Source of the DNA: Larkinella insperata
Lineage (GTDB): Bacteria; Bacteroidota; Bacteroidia; Cytophagales; Spirosomataceae
Assembly: GCF_026248825.1 (NCBI RefSeq)
Contig: NZ_CP110973.1
Location: 2,747,001-2,811,000 of the forward strand
Reading direction: 5' to 3'
Length of the DNA stretch: 64,000 bases
Position 1 is the first letter of the stretch. Every line of letters starts with the position of its first letter. The translations under genes and the position numbers were made by a program. This document shows positions 15,823-24,085 of the stretch, in pieces. The notes below the pieces were generated by a model that made no database searches, had not been told where the DNA came from, and saw nothing but the letters and a program-made list of their open reading frames with translations.

Positions 15823-18369
15823 ATGGAAAAGTCACCCAACAACCAGAAAAAGCCTGCTGATATACCTGAACAGGTGATTGGAAAGGAGCCAAGGAGTGGA
15901 GAACGGCCCGGTCAGGGTAGCGCGTTGACCAATAATCACTACGATCCGCACGGCAAACCAGATGCCGATAAGCGTGTTTTACCCGCACCCGATACATTGG
16001 AGAACAAACGAAAATTCACCATCCTGGCCCAGCCACCCGAACGATTTACGGGCCTCAAACTAGATAAACCGGCCGATGTGGCCGCCGGATTGCCCGCCGT
16101 CCTGAAATCCGGCTCATTTGCCTGGGGTGAAGCCGGCGTTGGCCGCGGAACCCACGCCCTGCTGAAGCTCAATCAAAAAGACGGTTTTGACTGTTCGTCC
16201 TGCGCCTGGCCCGACCCGGACAGAGACCGGTCCATTGCCGAATTCTGCGAAAACGGGGCTAAAGCGACTGCTTCCGATGCCGACCACAAGCGCGTTGATA
16301 CAGACTTCTTTGCAAAGCACAGCGTGGTGGAACTCTCGCAGATGAGCGACCGCGATCTCAACAACGCCGGTCGCATTACGCATCCGGTGGTGCTGCGGCC
16401 CGGTGCTACCCACTACACGCCTATTGCCTGGGACGATGCATTTCAACTCATTGCGGATGAACTAAACAAGCTGGAATCGCCTAACGAGGCCGCTTTCTAC
16501 ACCTCCGGTAAAGTGCCCAACGAACCCGCCTACGTCTACCAGCTTTTTGTGCGGCAGTTTGGAACGAATAACCTGCCCGACTGCTCCAACATGTGTCACG
16601 AGAGCAGCGGTTCGGCCCTGAGCCCGACGGTGGGCCTGGGCAAAGGTTCGGTAACGCTCAATGATGTTCACGAAGCGGATGTGATCATCATCATGGGGCA
16701 GAATCCGGGAACCAACCACCCCCGGATGCTGACGGCTTTACAGATTGCCAAGCGCAAGGGCGCCAAGATCATTTCCGTTAATCCGTTGCACGAAGCGGGG
16801 TTGAGCCATTTCAAAAACCCGCAGGATTTCATGAATCCGATCAAAGCCGTCGGAACCCTGCTGGGCCACGGTACGCCGATCACCGATTTGTTTCTGCAGG
16901 TGAAAATCAACGGTGATATGGCGGTTCTGCGGGGCATCATGAAGTACCTGCTGGAAGCCGAAGAAAAAGCCCCCGGTACGGTGATCGACCTCGAATTCAT
17001 CCGGCAATACACAACCTGTTACGAGGAATTTGCGGAGGTGATTCGCAACACCACCTGGGAAGATATCGAGGAAATGAGCGGGGTTCCGCGCGAACAGTTA
17101 CGCGAAGCGGCCAACCTCCTGGCCCACAAACAAAAGATTGTTACCTGCTGGGCAATGGGTCTGACGCAGCAGAAAAACGGCGTGATGAGCATTCAGGAAA
17201 TTGTGAACCTGCACCTGCTCAAAGGCGCCATCGGCATTCCCGGCGCGGGGCTGTGTCCCGTTCGCGGGCACTCCAACGTGCAGGGTGACCGGACAATGGG
17301 CATCTGGGAGCGTCCTCACAAGGAGTTTCTGGACGCTTTGCAAAAGGAATACAACTTTCAGCCGCCCCGCGAACACGGTCTGGATACGGTGGAAACCATC
17401 AAGGCGATGCACGACGGTAAAATCAAGGTGTTTCTGAGTCTGGGTGGCAACCTATTGTCGGCCGGGCCGGACACCGAATTTATCGCGGACTGTATGCGGA
17501 AGCAGCGGCTGACGGCTTTTGTGGCTCCCAAGCTCAATCGGGGGCACCTCACAACCGGCTCCCTCTCACTCATTTTGCCCTGTTTTACCCACCTGGATAT
17601 TGATCGGCAGAAGTCGGGACATCAGTTCACTTCCTGCGAAAATTCAATGGGGGTTGTGAGCCGAAACAAAGGCGTGCTGGAACCGCTGGAAGGGGAAATG
17701 CGCAGCGAAGTCGCCATCCTCTGCGGTATTGCCAAGGCAACGCTGGGGCCCCGCTCGACGGTGAATTGGGACGCCTATACGGAGAACTACGACACCATCC
17801 GCGACGCGATTGCCCGCGTGATTCCGGGCTTTGAGGATTTCAACGAGAAAATCCGCAAACCGGGCGGCTTTTACCTGCCCAACGGCCCCCGCGAACGCAA
17901 CTTCACGACGGAAACCGGCAAGGCCAATTTCTCGGTCACCGACATGGTGATGCACCACATCCAGCCCGACCAACTGGTGCTGATGACAATCCGGAGCCAC
18001 GACCAGTTCAACACAACGGTCTATGATTACAACGACCGGTACCGCGGTATTCACGGCGAACGGCGAATCGTTTTCATGAATCCGCAGGACATGGCCGACC
18101 GGGGCATTCGGGAGCGGCAGCTAGTCAATGTCACCAGCCATTTTGAAGGCCAGACCCGGATGATGGAAAGGCTGATTGCCATTCCCTACAACATTCCGAA
18201 GGGCAACACGGCGGCTTATTATCCCGAAGCCAACGTGCTGGTGCCGGTGGCCAGCGTGGCCTATATCAGCAATACGCCCACCTCCAAGTTTGTGATCGTA
18301 ACCGTGGAGCCCATTTCCGAAGCGTTTGTGAAAGGTGATGGCTCCACCGAAGTCGTCGCAGCGGGATAG
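15823..18369 (+). CDS. FdhF/YdeP family molybdopterin oxidoreductase
   Basis: This 848-residue cytoplasmic-type enzyme has no Tat signal. An N-terminal hydrophilic extension of about 75 residues precedes the family start. Cys124 and Cys127 (DCSSCAWPDPDRD) with Cys142 (EFCENG) occupy the Fe-S region typical of YdeP-type proteins. Cys258 in NMCHESSGSAL aligns with the molybdenum-ligating Sec/Cys of formate dehydrogenase H. MGQNPGTNHPRMLTALQIAK is the molybdopterin-binding region, and the C-terminal domain holds IRSHDQFNTTVYDYNDRYRG. The true substrate of this family is uncertain (formate-like or other), and E. coli YdeP is linked to acid resistance. No partner subunit or fdhD is nearby. Confidence 0.92.
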   Translation: MEKSPNNQKKPADIPEQVIGKEPRSGERPGQGSALTNNHYDPHGKPDADKRVLPAPDTLENKRKFTILAQPPERFTGLKLDKPADVAAGLPAVLKSGSFAWGEAGVGRGTHALLKLNQKDGFDCSSCAWPDPDRDRSIAEFCENGAKATASDADHKRVDTDFFAKHSVVELSQMSDRDLNNAGRITHPVVLRPGATHYTPIAWDDAFQLIADELNKLESPNEAAFYTSGKVPNEPAYVYQLFVRQFGTNNLPDCSNMCHESSGSALSPTVGLGKGSVTLNDVHEADVIIIMGQNPGTNHPRMLTALQIAKRKGAKIISVNPLHEAGLSHFKNPQDFMNPIKAVGTLLGHGTPITDLFLQVKINGDMAVLRGIMKYLLEAEEKAPGTVIDLEFIRQYTTCYEEFAEVIRNTTWEDIEEMSGVPREQLREAANLLAHKQKIVTCWAMGLTQQKNGVMSIQEIVNLHLLKGAIGIPGAGLCPVRGHSNVQGDRTMGIWERPHKEFLDALQKEYNFQPPREHGLDTVETIKAMHDGKIKVFLSLGGNLLSAGPDTEFIADCMRKQRLTAFVAPKLNRGHLTTGSLSLILPCFTHLDIDRQKSGHQFTSCENSMGVVSRNKGVLEPLEGEMRSEVAILCGIAKATLGPRSTVNWDAYTENYDTIRDAIARVIPGFEDFNEKIRKPGGFYLPNGPRERNFTTETGKANFSVTDMVMHHIQPDQLVLMTIRSHDQFNTTVYDYNDRYRGIHGERRIVFMNPQDMADRGIRERQLVNVTSHFEGQTRMMERLIAIPYNIPKGNTAAYYPEANVLVPVASVAYISNTPTSKFVIVTVEPISEAFVKGDGSTEVVAAG

Positions 18370-18384
18370 GCGGTAACAAAGAAC

Positions 18385-18449
18385 ACACCAGGGGCCGCTT
18401 GCTGGTTTGGGTCGGGATACCGTACCCGTCAGCGAGCGGCCCCTGGTGT
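18385..18449. terminator. Long bidirectional hairpin between convergent genes
   Basis: Arms at 18385-18404 and 18430-18449 pair over 20 bases with a single G-U type mismatch. The core is CCAGGGGCCGCT/AGCGGCCCCTGG and the loop is about 25 bases. It sits between the fdhF-like and royal-jelly-like stop codons. Confidence 0.7.
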
Positions 18450-18462
18450 TCTATTGGCTGAT

Positions 18463-19551
18463 TTACTGGAGGTTGAATTTGAAAATTCGATACGGCTCGG
18501 TGCGCTCCGTTCGGGGAATGTGCAACTGCGAGGTGGTGACGTAAAGCTGCCCGTCGGGGCCGAGGGCGAACGTGTCGGGCCACTTTAGCTGCTCACTCTG
18601 CACCATGCGCTCCTGCCTGCCATCGGGCGCCATCCGGATGACGGCATTAAGCTGCATTGCCGACAGGTACAGGTTGCCGTTCGGGTCGAAAATCATGCCG
18701 TCGGTTGGTTCCGTATCGGCCACTTTCTCGACCTGAGCCGCCACCTGCTCATCGGTCAAGGATTCGTTCTGCAAGGCTTCCGTCGGCACCCGATATAGGC
18801 TACGGCCCGTCAGGGCGTGCCAGTAAAGGTGCGTTCGCTGGGGATTCAAGGCGATACCATCCGAATCGGAAGACGGTATTTTGCCCGACTGGGTCCGGTA
18901 AATTCGGCCCTCGGCCGTGATGATTGTGCCTTCCGATTTGGTAGACGGGTGCCGACCCAATAGCCGCCGGGCCTGACCGCTCGTCAGATTAACGACAATA
19001 ATACCGCCCTGATTGGAGTCGGTGATGTAAGCCAGGTTTTTCTGCGTATCCACCCGAACATCATTCAGGTAACTCGACGGATAAACCACCATCTCGTCGT
19101 TGAATACAATCCGCTGGAGCAGTTCGCCGGTATTGGGATTAAACTTCAACAGCTTGGCTCCGCCTTTTACCACACCCCGCATTTGCGGAGAAGCCGGGTC
19201 CAGCACCCACAAATTGTTCTGATCGTCGACGTAAACGCTCTGGACGCAGATAAAATGGTCTTGAGGATTGAGGGTCGGATTCCAGGTGTTCCATTCCTGG
19301 TTGGGAAACGGCAGAGCCTGCCCACCGTCGAGAACCGCCACCGAATACGGAATCGTGTCTACTTCCATGCGGGGGTAATTGGCAAACAGCTTACTCTGCT
19401 GCGACACCGCCACGCCCGTCCACTGAACCGACGACGTGGCGACTTCCGTCAGCGTAATGCCCGGCACTACGTCGTCTTCTTTGTTGTCACATCCCCCCAG
19501 TACGGTAAGAACGAGTCCTAAAACCGTCGTGAATACATTATTTTTCTTCAT
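18463..19551 (-). CDS. Major royal jelly protein/yellow-like lipoprotein
   Basis: This is a 362-residue lipoprotein (VLTVLGGC, Cys20). The mature part is a six-bladed propeller related to insect yellow/MRJP proteins. Family marks are FICVQSVYVDDQNNLWVLDP, YPSSYLNDVRVDTQKNLAYI, TDSNQGGIIVVNL, SDSDGIALNPQRTHLYWHAL and PTDGMIFDPNGNLYLSA. Bacterial members are annotated as L-dopachrome-tautomerase-related or SMP-30-like, but their substrates are not known. It converges on the molybdoenzyme gene with a shared terminator. Upstream 19552-19784 holds no gene. Confidence 0.88.
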   Translation of the reverse strand: MKKNNVFTTVLGLVLTVLGGCDNKEDDVVPGITLTEVATSSVQWTGVAVSQQSKLFANYPRMEVDTIPYSVAVLDGGQALPFPNQEWNTWNPTLNPQDHFICVQSVYVDDQNNLWVLDPASPQMRGVVKGGAKLLKFNPNTGELLQRIVFNDEMVVYPSSYLNDVRVDTQKNLAYITDSNQGGIIVVNLTSGQARRLLGRHPSTKSEGTIITAEGRIYRTQSGKIPSSDSDGIALNPQRTHLYWHALTGRSLYRVPTEALQNESLTDEQVAAQVEKVADTEPTDGMIFDPNGNLYLSAMQLNAVIRMAPDGRQERMVQSEQLKWPDTFALGPDGQLYVTTSQLHIPRTERTEPYRIFKFNLQ

Positions 19552-19784
19552 TGGTGTTGAGCTTGTACGGTAGAATAAATTCTGGATCGTTGATGGGTTC
19601 AGAAGCCGGACTACTTAGTAAGGCAGTGGTCCGGGTTATTAGAAAACGGTACGTTGCCGATCGGAATGGCTTTATTTCCGGCCGGAAACAAACACTCGGT
19701 ACGGCCGGGTGTTAACCAAAGCGAAAGCAACGGATACCAACCCGCATGACGGCGAAGTCATGGAGGGGAATTTCACAAAACTCA

Positions 19785-20798
19785 ATGAACTTTTCATTCA
19801 AGCCCCTGAAAGAGCAGGTAATGGTCATCACCGGAGCCTCAAGCGGAATTGGCCTGGCGACGGCGCAACTGGCTGCCCAACACGGAACCCGCCTTGTGCT
19901 GGCTTCCCGAACTGAAGCTGCGCTGGAAAAAATTGTCAGCCAGATCAATGCCGGGGGCGGGCAGGCCGTCTATGTGGTGGCCGACGTGGGGCGTCGGGAG
20001 GATGTGCAGCGCATTGCCGACAGCGCCCTCGAACGGTTTGGCGGTTTTGATACCTGGGTAAACAACGCTGGTGCGGGGCTCTGGGGCCGTCTGGAAGTCG
20101 TCAGCGATGAAGACCATCGCCGGTTGTTCGAAACCAACTTCTGGGGCACGGTCTACGGCTCATTGATTGCGGTGGGTCACCTGAAACAACGGGGCGGTTC
20201 GCTCATCAACATCGCCAGCGCGGCCGCCGATCTGGCCCTTCCGTTGCAGGGAATGTACAGCGCCACCAAACACGCCGTGAAAGGATTTACCGATGCGCTG
20301 CGGATGGAACTGGCCGAAGAAAAGGCTCCGGTTTCCGTCACGACCGTCAAACCCGCGGGCATCAACACGCCGTTGCCGCGGCACGCCCGGAATTACATGG
20401 ATGAGGAGCCTCAGTTGCCCCCGCCGGTTTATGAACCGAAGGAAGTGGCCTTGGCCATTCTCCACGCTGCTACGCACGCGGAACGGGATATTTACGTTGG
20501 CAGTGCCGCCAAAATGATGAGCACCGGGAACAAGTACGCGCCGGGCCTGATGGACTGGATCGGGGAGAAGGTCTTGTTCGATCAGCAGCGTCGGTCGGAA
20601 CCCGCGCAACATTCGGCGGGTATTTTGCACCAGGCTGGTTCGGACGGCGTGGTGCACGGCGATCATCCCGGCTACGTAATGAAATCCAGCTTCTACACCC
20701 GGGCTTCGCTGCACCCTCTGATTACCGGGGCCGCTCTGGCAACGCTTGGGCTGGCGGCCTTCGCCTGGCTTTCGGCGGGGCGTTCTAGATCGTGGTAG
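19785..20798 (+). CDS. SDR family oxidoreductase with C-terminal membrane segment
   Basis: I placed the start at 19785 (MNFSFKPLKEQVMVITG) because the SDR domain begins there. An in-frame ATG at 19746 adds 13 residues without family resemblance. Key motifs are TGASSGIG (NADP binding), NNAG, and catalytic Ser-Tyr-Lys in ASAAADLALPLQGMYSATKH. The last 25 residues (LITGAALATLGLAAFAWLSAGR) form a likely membrane anchor, unlike the other SDR here. Substrate unknown. The 3' end overlaps the opposing DUF72 gene by 14 bases. Confidence 0.88.
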   Translation: MNFSFKPLKEQVMVITGASSGIGLATAQLAAQHGTRLVLASRTEAALEKIVSQINAGGGQAVYVVADVGRREDVQRIADSALERFGGFDTWVNNAGAGLWGRLEVVSDEDHRRLFETNFWGTVYGSLIAVGHLKQRGGSLINIASAAADLALPLQGMYSATKHAVKGFTDALRMELAEEKAPVSVTTVKPAGINTPLPRHARNYMDEEPQLPPPVYEPKEVALAILHAATHAERDIYVGSAAKMMSTGNKYAPGLMDWIGEKVLFDQQRRSEPAQHSAGILHQAGSDGVVHGDHPGYVMKSSFYTRASLHPLITGAALATLGLAAFAWLSAGRSRSW

Positions 20799-21504
20799 TC
20801 CGGAGAATCGTTTTGAAGAGCAGGGCGTCCTGAAACATGTGGATGTTATTGAAAAACACGTAGGAGGAACGGTCAGCCGGTAGCAGTTCAACCAGTTCGC
20901 TCAGTTCCTGTTCTTCGTACTGATACCGCCAGCCCTGACGGCCGTGGAGTCGGAAATAACAGCGGTCGGGTGTAACGGTTTGGGCAGCGAACAGGTCTAC
21001 TACGTGCCAGAGATTCTGGTCGTGGCAAATTTCCTGCACCCGTTCACGATCCCACGCACCCCGGGGTTCCCAGGCGAAATTAAAAGTATGGCGGTCAATG
21101 CCGGAAAAGAAACGTTCCAGGTTGGCCTGGTTCTCGCGGGTTGGTTTGAAACTGGCCGGACACTGAAACAGGATGGTTTTTGCGCCGAGAGCCCGGGCAC
21201 AATCGGCGGTTACCTGCCAGGCTTGCTGAACCACTTCCGTGGGCTTAAACGACCCCGCCTGCTGACGTTCGTCGTCCGAAAGCGTTTTTTTCAACCGTTT
21301 GTAGGTCGGGCTGCGGGCTTCGTGGGTGATGAGTTGCCAGGCTTTCAGGGTAAATTCAAATCCGGGGGGCATCTGCCGACGCCAGTTTTCCAGGGTTGTC
21401 AGCCGGGGTGGTTGGTAGAAAGTGTGTTGTACTTCCACGCACGACAGCTGGTTGGCGTACTCGGTTTTAGGTCGGCTAAAGCCGCAGGTGCCCACGTTCA
21501 CCAT
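20785..21504 (-). CDS. DUF72 family protein
   Basis: This is a 239-residue TIM-barrel-like protein of the DUF72 family. Visible family features are the start VNVGTCGFSRPKTEYANQL, VEVQHTFYQPPRLTTLENWR, FTLKAWQLITHEARSPTYKR, TILFQCPASFKPT and CYFRLHGRQGWRYQY. The family is widespread and cytoplasmic with no established function. It follows a small unknown gene by 7 bases on the same strand, so the two are probably one transcript. Its 3' end overlaps the convergent SDR gene. Confidence 0.88.
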   Translation of the reverse strand: MVNVGTCGFSRPKTEYANQLSCVEVQHTFYQPPRLTTLENWRRQMPPGFEFTLKAWQLITHEARSPTYKRLKKTLSDDERQQAGSFKPTEVVQQAWQVTADCARALGAKTILFQCPASFKPTRENQANLERFFSGIDRHTFNFAWEPRGAWDRERVQEICHDQNLWHVVDLFAAQTVTPDRCYFRLHGRQGWRYQYEEQELSELVELLPADRSSYVFFNNIHMFQDALLFKTILRTTTI

Positions 21505-21511
21505 CCGTTGG

Positions 21512-21760
21512 TTAGACTTTTCCTTTGTGATCCCAATGGTCTTTAAACACGGCCCCGCTTTCCTCTTTCAACAATTTACGGGTATACTGGTCACCCTTGA
21601 TAATGCCCCGCTCGTTGGCTTTACCAATGTACATAACGATTGGATTGCCGTCTTCGTCCGTTTTCAGCGCCACATCATAGCGGTTGAATTTAAAGGTCAC
21701 CAGACTGGACGGTTCGTACGTTTTGTTCAGGTGCTTCATCAACTTATCCCCAATTTTCAT
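21512..21760 (-). CDS. Small conserved-looking protein of unknown function
   Basis: The ATG at 21760 gives 82 residues starting MKIGDKLMKHLNKTYEPSS. The protein is soluble, charged and mixed alpha/beta by eye, with no signal or membrane segment. The middle reads FKFNRYDVALKTDEDGNPIV and the C-terminus SGAVFKDHWDHKGKV. I do not recognise a named domain. Tight spacing to the DUF72 gene (7 bases) and to the upstream receiver-like gene (10 bases) supports a three-gene unit. Coding status is supported by clean spacing and composition, not by homology. Confidence 0.6.
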   Translation of the reverse strand: MKIGDKLMKHLNKTYEPSSLVTFKFNRYDVALKTDEDGNPIVMYIGKANERGIIKGDQYTRKLLKEESGAVFKDHWDHKGKV

Positions 21761-21770
21761 ATACGTTTCA

Positions 21771-22166
21771 CTAAGAAGCAATCAATAACTGCCGTTTCCA
21801 AACAATCCCGGGTTGGACCGGTTCTTCGCGACTGACAGCGGGGGTAATGGTACGCGGGGTGGAAGCCGCCGTCGACAGTTTGCGCATCAGCACGGGGATG
21901 GACCGTAGCCGAGCGTTGGCTTTCAATTCGCGCAAAACCTGCAGGTTTGCGTCCGTTGATCGAGCCAGGTCGAGTACAATCAGTTCGGGCAAACAGAATG
22001 TGGCAGAGCCACATAACTTCTCAAACAGGTGCTTGGCTGATTCGTAATAAACCGCCGGATAGGCCGAATAATACGTTTCCATTCCAGGCACGAATGTCGG
22101 ACAATTATCAGCCAGGGGGGTCACCATGGCAACGAAACCGGTAATTTTTTGGTCAGGAAGGGACAC
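21771..22166 (-). CDS. Degenerate receiver-like protein
   Basis: The 131-residue frame begins with GTG at 22166; an ATG at residue 14 is an alternative. The middle, PELIVLDLARSTDANLQVLR then ELKANARLRSIPVLM, matches strands 3-4 of a CheY-like receiver, including the phospho-acceptor position (Asp in VLDL). The acidic pair near the N-terminus is replaced (ITGFVAMVTPLADNC), and no strand-5 lysine is found after SIPVLM, where a basic Ser/Thr-rich tail replaces the fold. It is either a pseudo-receiver with a protein-binding role or a decaying gene. It stands just upstream of the small unknown gene and DUF72. Confidence 0.55.
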   Translation of the reverse strand: MSLPDQKITGFVAMVTPLADNCPTFVPGMETYYSAYPAVYYESAKHLFEKLCGSATFCLPELIVLDLARSTDANLQVLRELKANARLRSIPVLMRKLSTAASTPRTITPAVSREEPVQPGIVWKRQLLIAS

Positions 22167-22382
22167 TGATTTCTTTTAAGCTAATTCAACTATCTCAACC
22201 TTGTCCGATAAAAAAGGTTAAGGCGATTCTATACATTATGAGCGTACGGTCCAGGGGCTATTCGAAATAGCAGACAAAGAAGGCAGAATAGAGTGGAAGC
22301 AGGAAAAAGGCGGGGCTGGTACTCAATTCAGTAAGCCTCTGAGACAGACGGTGGGATTCTAACGGGGTTGGTATACGCTAAA

Positions 22383-23117
22383 TCATTCGGTCGTGAAGTT
22401 ATCCGACTTAAAGCGGTACAAGAAAGGGGCTTTGTGGGGCGTGCCTGCGCGACGTTCGGAAAGGCGTTCCAGACGATCGGAGGCCATTATTTTTTTATAA
22501 AAGTTACGAGCATCGAGGGTAGAACCCAAAATAGTTTCGTACAATCGCTGCAATTCCGGAATGGTAAACGTCTCGGGCAGCAGGTGACTGATGGGCTGGT
22601 CGTTGAGCTGTTTGCGCAGCGACTGAAGCGCAACCTGGATGATGTGATTGTGATCAAAAAGCAGCGCTGGAATAGCCTCCACATTCCACCACCGGCATTC
22701 TTCTGTGAGAAAGTCGGGCGCCGGAACAACTCGGGAGTACTCCACCAGCGCGTAATAACCGATTGAAATCGTCCGCGCCGACCAGTTGACGTTCTGAAGC
22801 GGCAGGTTTATTTTTCCCCACGTTTCTTCCTGGTTGTACCGCTCGGCTTCTCCAAAAACGTGAAACTGCTGGAGGTAAAGCGCGTCCAGGCCCGTGCGTT
22901 CCTGCATGATTCGCTGGGCCGCCAGATCCACGGACTCGATTTTTCGGATGAAACCACCGGGCAGGCTCCATTCGTTGGTGCCCTTCCAGCGCAGCAGCAA
23001 CACCTTGAGCTGATTCTGGTGAAAGCCAAAAATTACCCCGTCGATGGACAGGTAATGAATACACTGTTCAGAAACTTCCTGATAATAACGGGCCGCCGGA
23101 TGGTTATAATCGTTCAT
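22383..23117 (-). CDS. Nudix-domain transcriptional regulator (NrtR/AraR-like)
   Basis: The 244-residue protein has an N-terminal Nudix domain (about 20-150) and a C-terminal winged helix (about 160-240; LPETFTIPELQRLYETILG, then DARNFYKKI). That is the layout of the NrtR regulator family, which in Bacteroidota includes sugar-responsive members. The Nudix box reads GGFIRKIESVDLAAQRIMQE; the catalytic REUxEE is degraded (RIMQER), so it is more likely a ligand sensor than a hydrolase. It is divergent from an esterase gene, with two near-identical 25-bp repeats in between that are the probable operators. Confidence 0.88.
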   Translation of the reverse strand: MNDYNHPAARYYQEVSEQCIHYLSIDGVIFGFHQNQLKVLLLRWKGTNEWSLPGGFIRKIESVDLAAQRIMQERTGLDALYLQQFHVFGEAERYNQEETWGKINLPLQNVNWSARTISIGYYALVEYSRVVPAPDFLTEECRWWNVEAIPALLFDHNHIIQVALQSLRKQLNDQPISHLLPETFTIPELQRLYETILGSTLDARNFYKKIMASDRLERLSERRAGTPHKAPFLYRFKSDNFTTE

Positions 23118-23135
23118 GAAATTTTACAAAAAATT

Positions 23136-23186
23136 TCTTTCCGTACTTCTGACGTAAAGGATCTTTCCGTACTTTTGACGTAAAGG
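23136..23186. promoter_or_regulatory. Two 25-bp direct repeats, candidate Nudix-regulator operators
   Basis: Bases 23136-23160 and 23162-23186 are identical at 24 of 25 positions, with a 26-base period. Each has imperfect dyad symmetry (CTTTCCGT ... ACGTAAAG). The second copy contains TACTTTTG (23170-23177), an exact TAnnTTTG -7 match for the esterase gene, and the first copy lies near the -33 position. Binding here would block transcription of the esterase genes and perhaps of the regulator. Confidence 0.65.
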
Positions 23187-23212
23187 TAGTATTTTCATTC
23201 AACTACTTATCC

Positions 23213-24085
23213 ATGCGCCTATTCTGTTTCGTAATTTGCCTCCAGTTGCTGTCTTCTCTGACGTTTGGGGCTAAAGTGGATACATTGGACGTGCCGAGCG
23301 TCCGTATGAACCGAACGTTGCGGGCGGCTGTCGTGCTGCCCGAGTCGTATCGAAAAGCCCGAAAGCAAGCTTTTCCGGTGTTGTACCTGCTGCACGGGGG
23401 CACGGGCAGTTTTCGCGACTGGCTGACCAAAACACCCGACAAAGCACTGCTGCACCGCCTGGCCGATCAATACAACCTGATCATTGTAACGCCCGACGGT
23501 GATCCAACCAGCTATTATTTCGACAGTCCGCTGGTGCAAACCAGCCAGTTCGAGACATTCATTTCGAAAGAGCTGATCGAGAAAATTGACAACACCTACC
23601 GAACCGTTCGCGACCGGAAGGGCCGGGTTATTGCGGGTTTGTCGATGGGCGGCCACGGTGCCCTGTTTATCTCCAGCCGACACCCGGATCTGTACGCGGC
23701 CGCCGGCAGCATGAGCGGAGTCATGAACATCAATACCGCAACCTGGAAAGTAGCGCCCGACTTTGCCAAATCCCGTTCCGAGAATCTCGCCCGCTTGCTA
23801 GGGCCGCCCCAGGAGGGAGACAGCCCCTATCCGGGCTACACGATGGTGACGCTGGCCGACCGGCTGAAAGCCAATAACCTGCCCCTGATTCTGGACATCG
23901 GCGTCGATGATTTTCTGATCGAAACCAATCGTGACCTCCACCGGCGGCTGGTGGAAAATAAAACACCCCACGACTACACCGAACGACCCGGTGCCCACAC
24001 TTGGGAGTACTGGGGCAATGCGCTGCCGTATCAGGTGCTGTTTTTCAGCAAAATCCTCACCGCCACCCCCCTAATGAACCCATGA
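23213..24085 (+). CDS. Exported esterase, CE1/esterase D-like
   Basis: The 290-residue alpha/beta hydrolase has a signal peptide (about 1-19). FPVLYLLHGGTGSFRDWL is the oxyanion region. The nucleophile Ser144 is in GLSMGG, an Asp lies in LDIGVDDFL, and the catalytic His is in GAHTWEYWGNALPY. This is the family of XynC/feruloyl-esterase and antigen-85-like enzymes that remove acyl groups from polysaccharides or small esters. The gene's stop overlaps the next start (ATGA at 24082), so translation is probably coupled. The upstream repeats suggest control by the divergent Nudix regulator. Confidence 0.9.
   Translation: MRLFCFVICLQLLSSLTFGAKVDTLDVPSVRMNRTLRAAVVLPESYRKARKQAFPVLYLLHGGTGSFRDWLTKTPDKALLHRLADQYNLIIVTPDGDPTSYYFDSPLVQTSQFETFISKELIEKIDNTYRTVRDRKGRVIAGLSMGGHGALFISSRHPDLYAAAGSMSGVMNINTATWKVAPDFAKSRSENLARLLGPPQEGDSPYPGYTMVTLADRLKANNLPLILDIGVDDFLIETNRDLHRRLVENKTPHDYTERPGAHTWEYWGNALPYQVLFFSKILTATPLMNP

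Noticed and set aside
19552..19784. Small gene in the spacer before the anchored SDR
   Set aside because: The only open frames here run into the SDR gene in another frame and look like shadows; a possible ATG at 19746 is discussed under the SDR.
22167..22382. Gene or RNA in the spacer before the pseudo-receiver gene
   Set aside because: Only short inverted repeats such as GCTATT-cga-AATAGC are seen; no open frame, tRNA shape or strong promoter.
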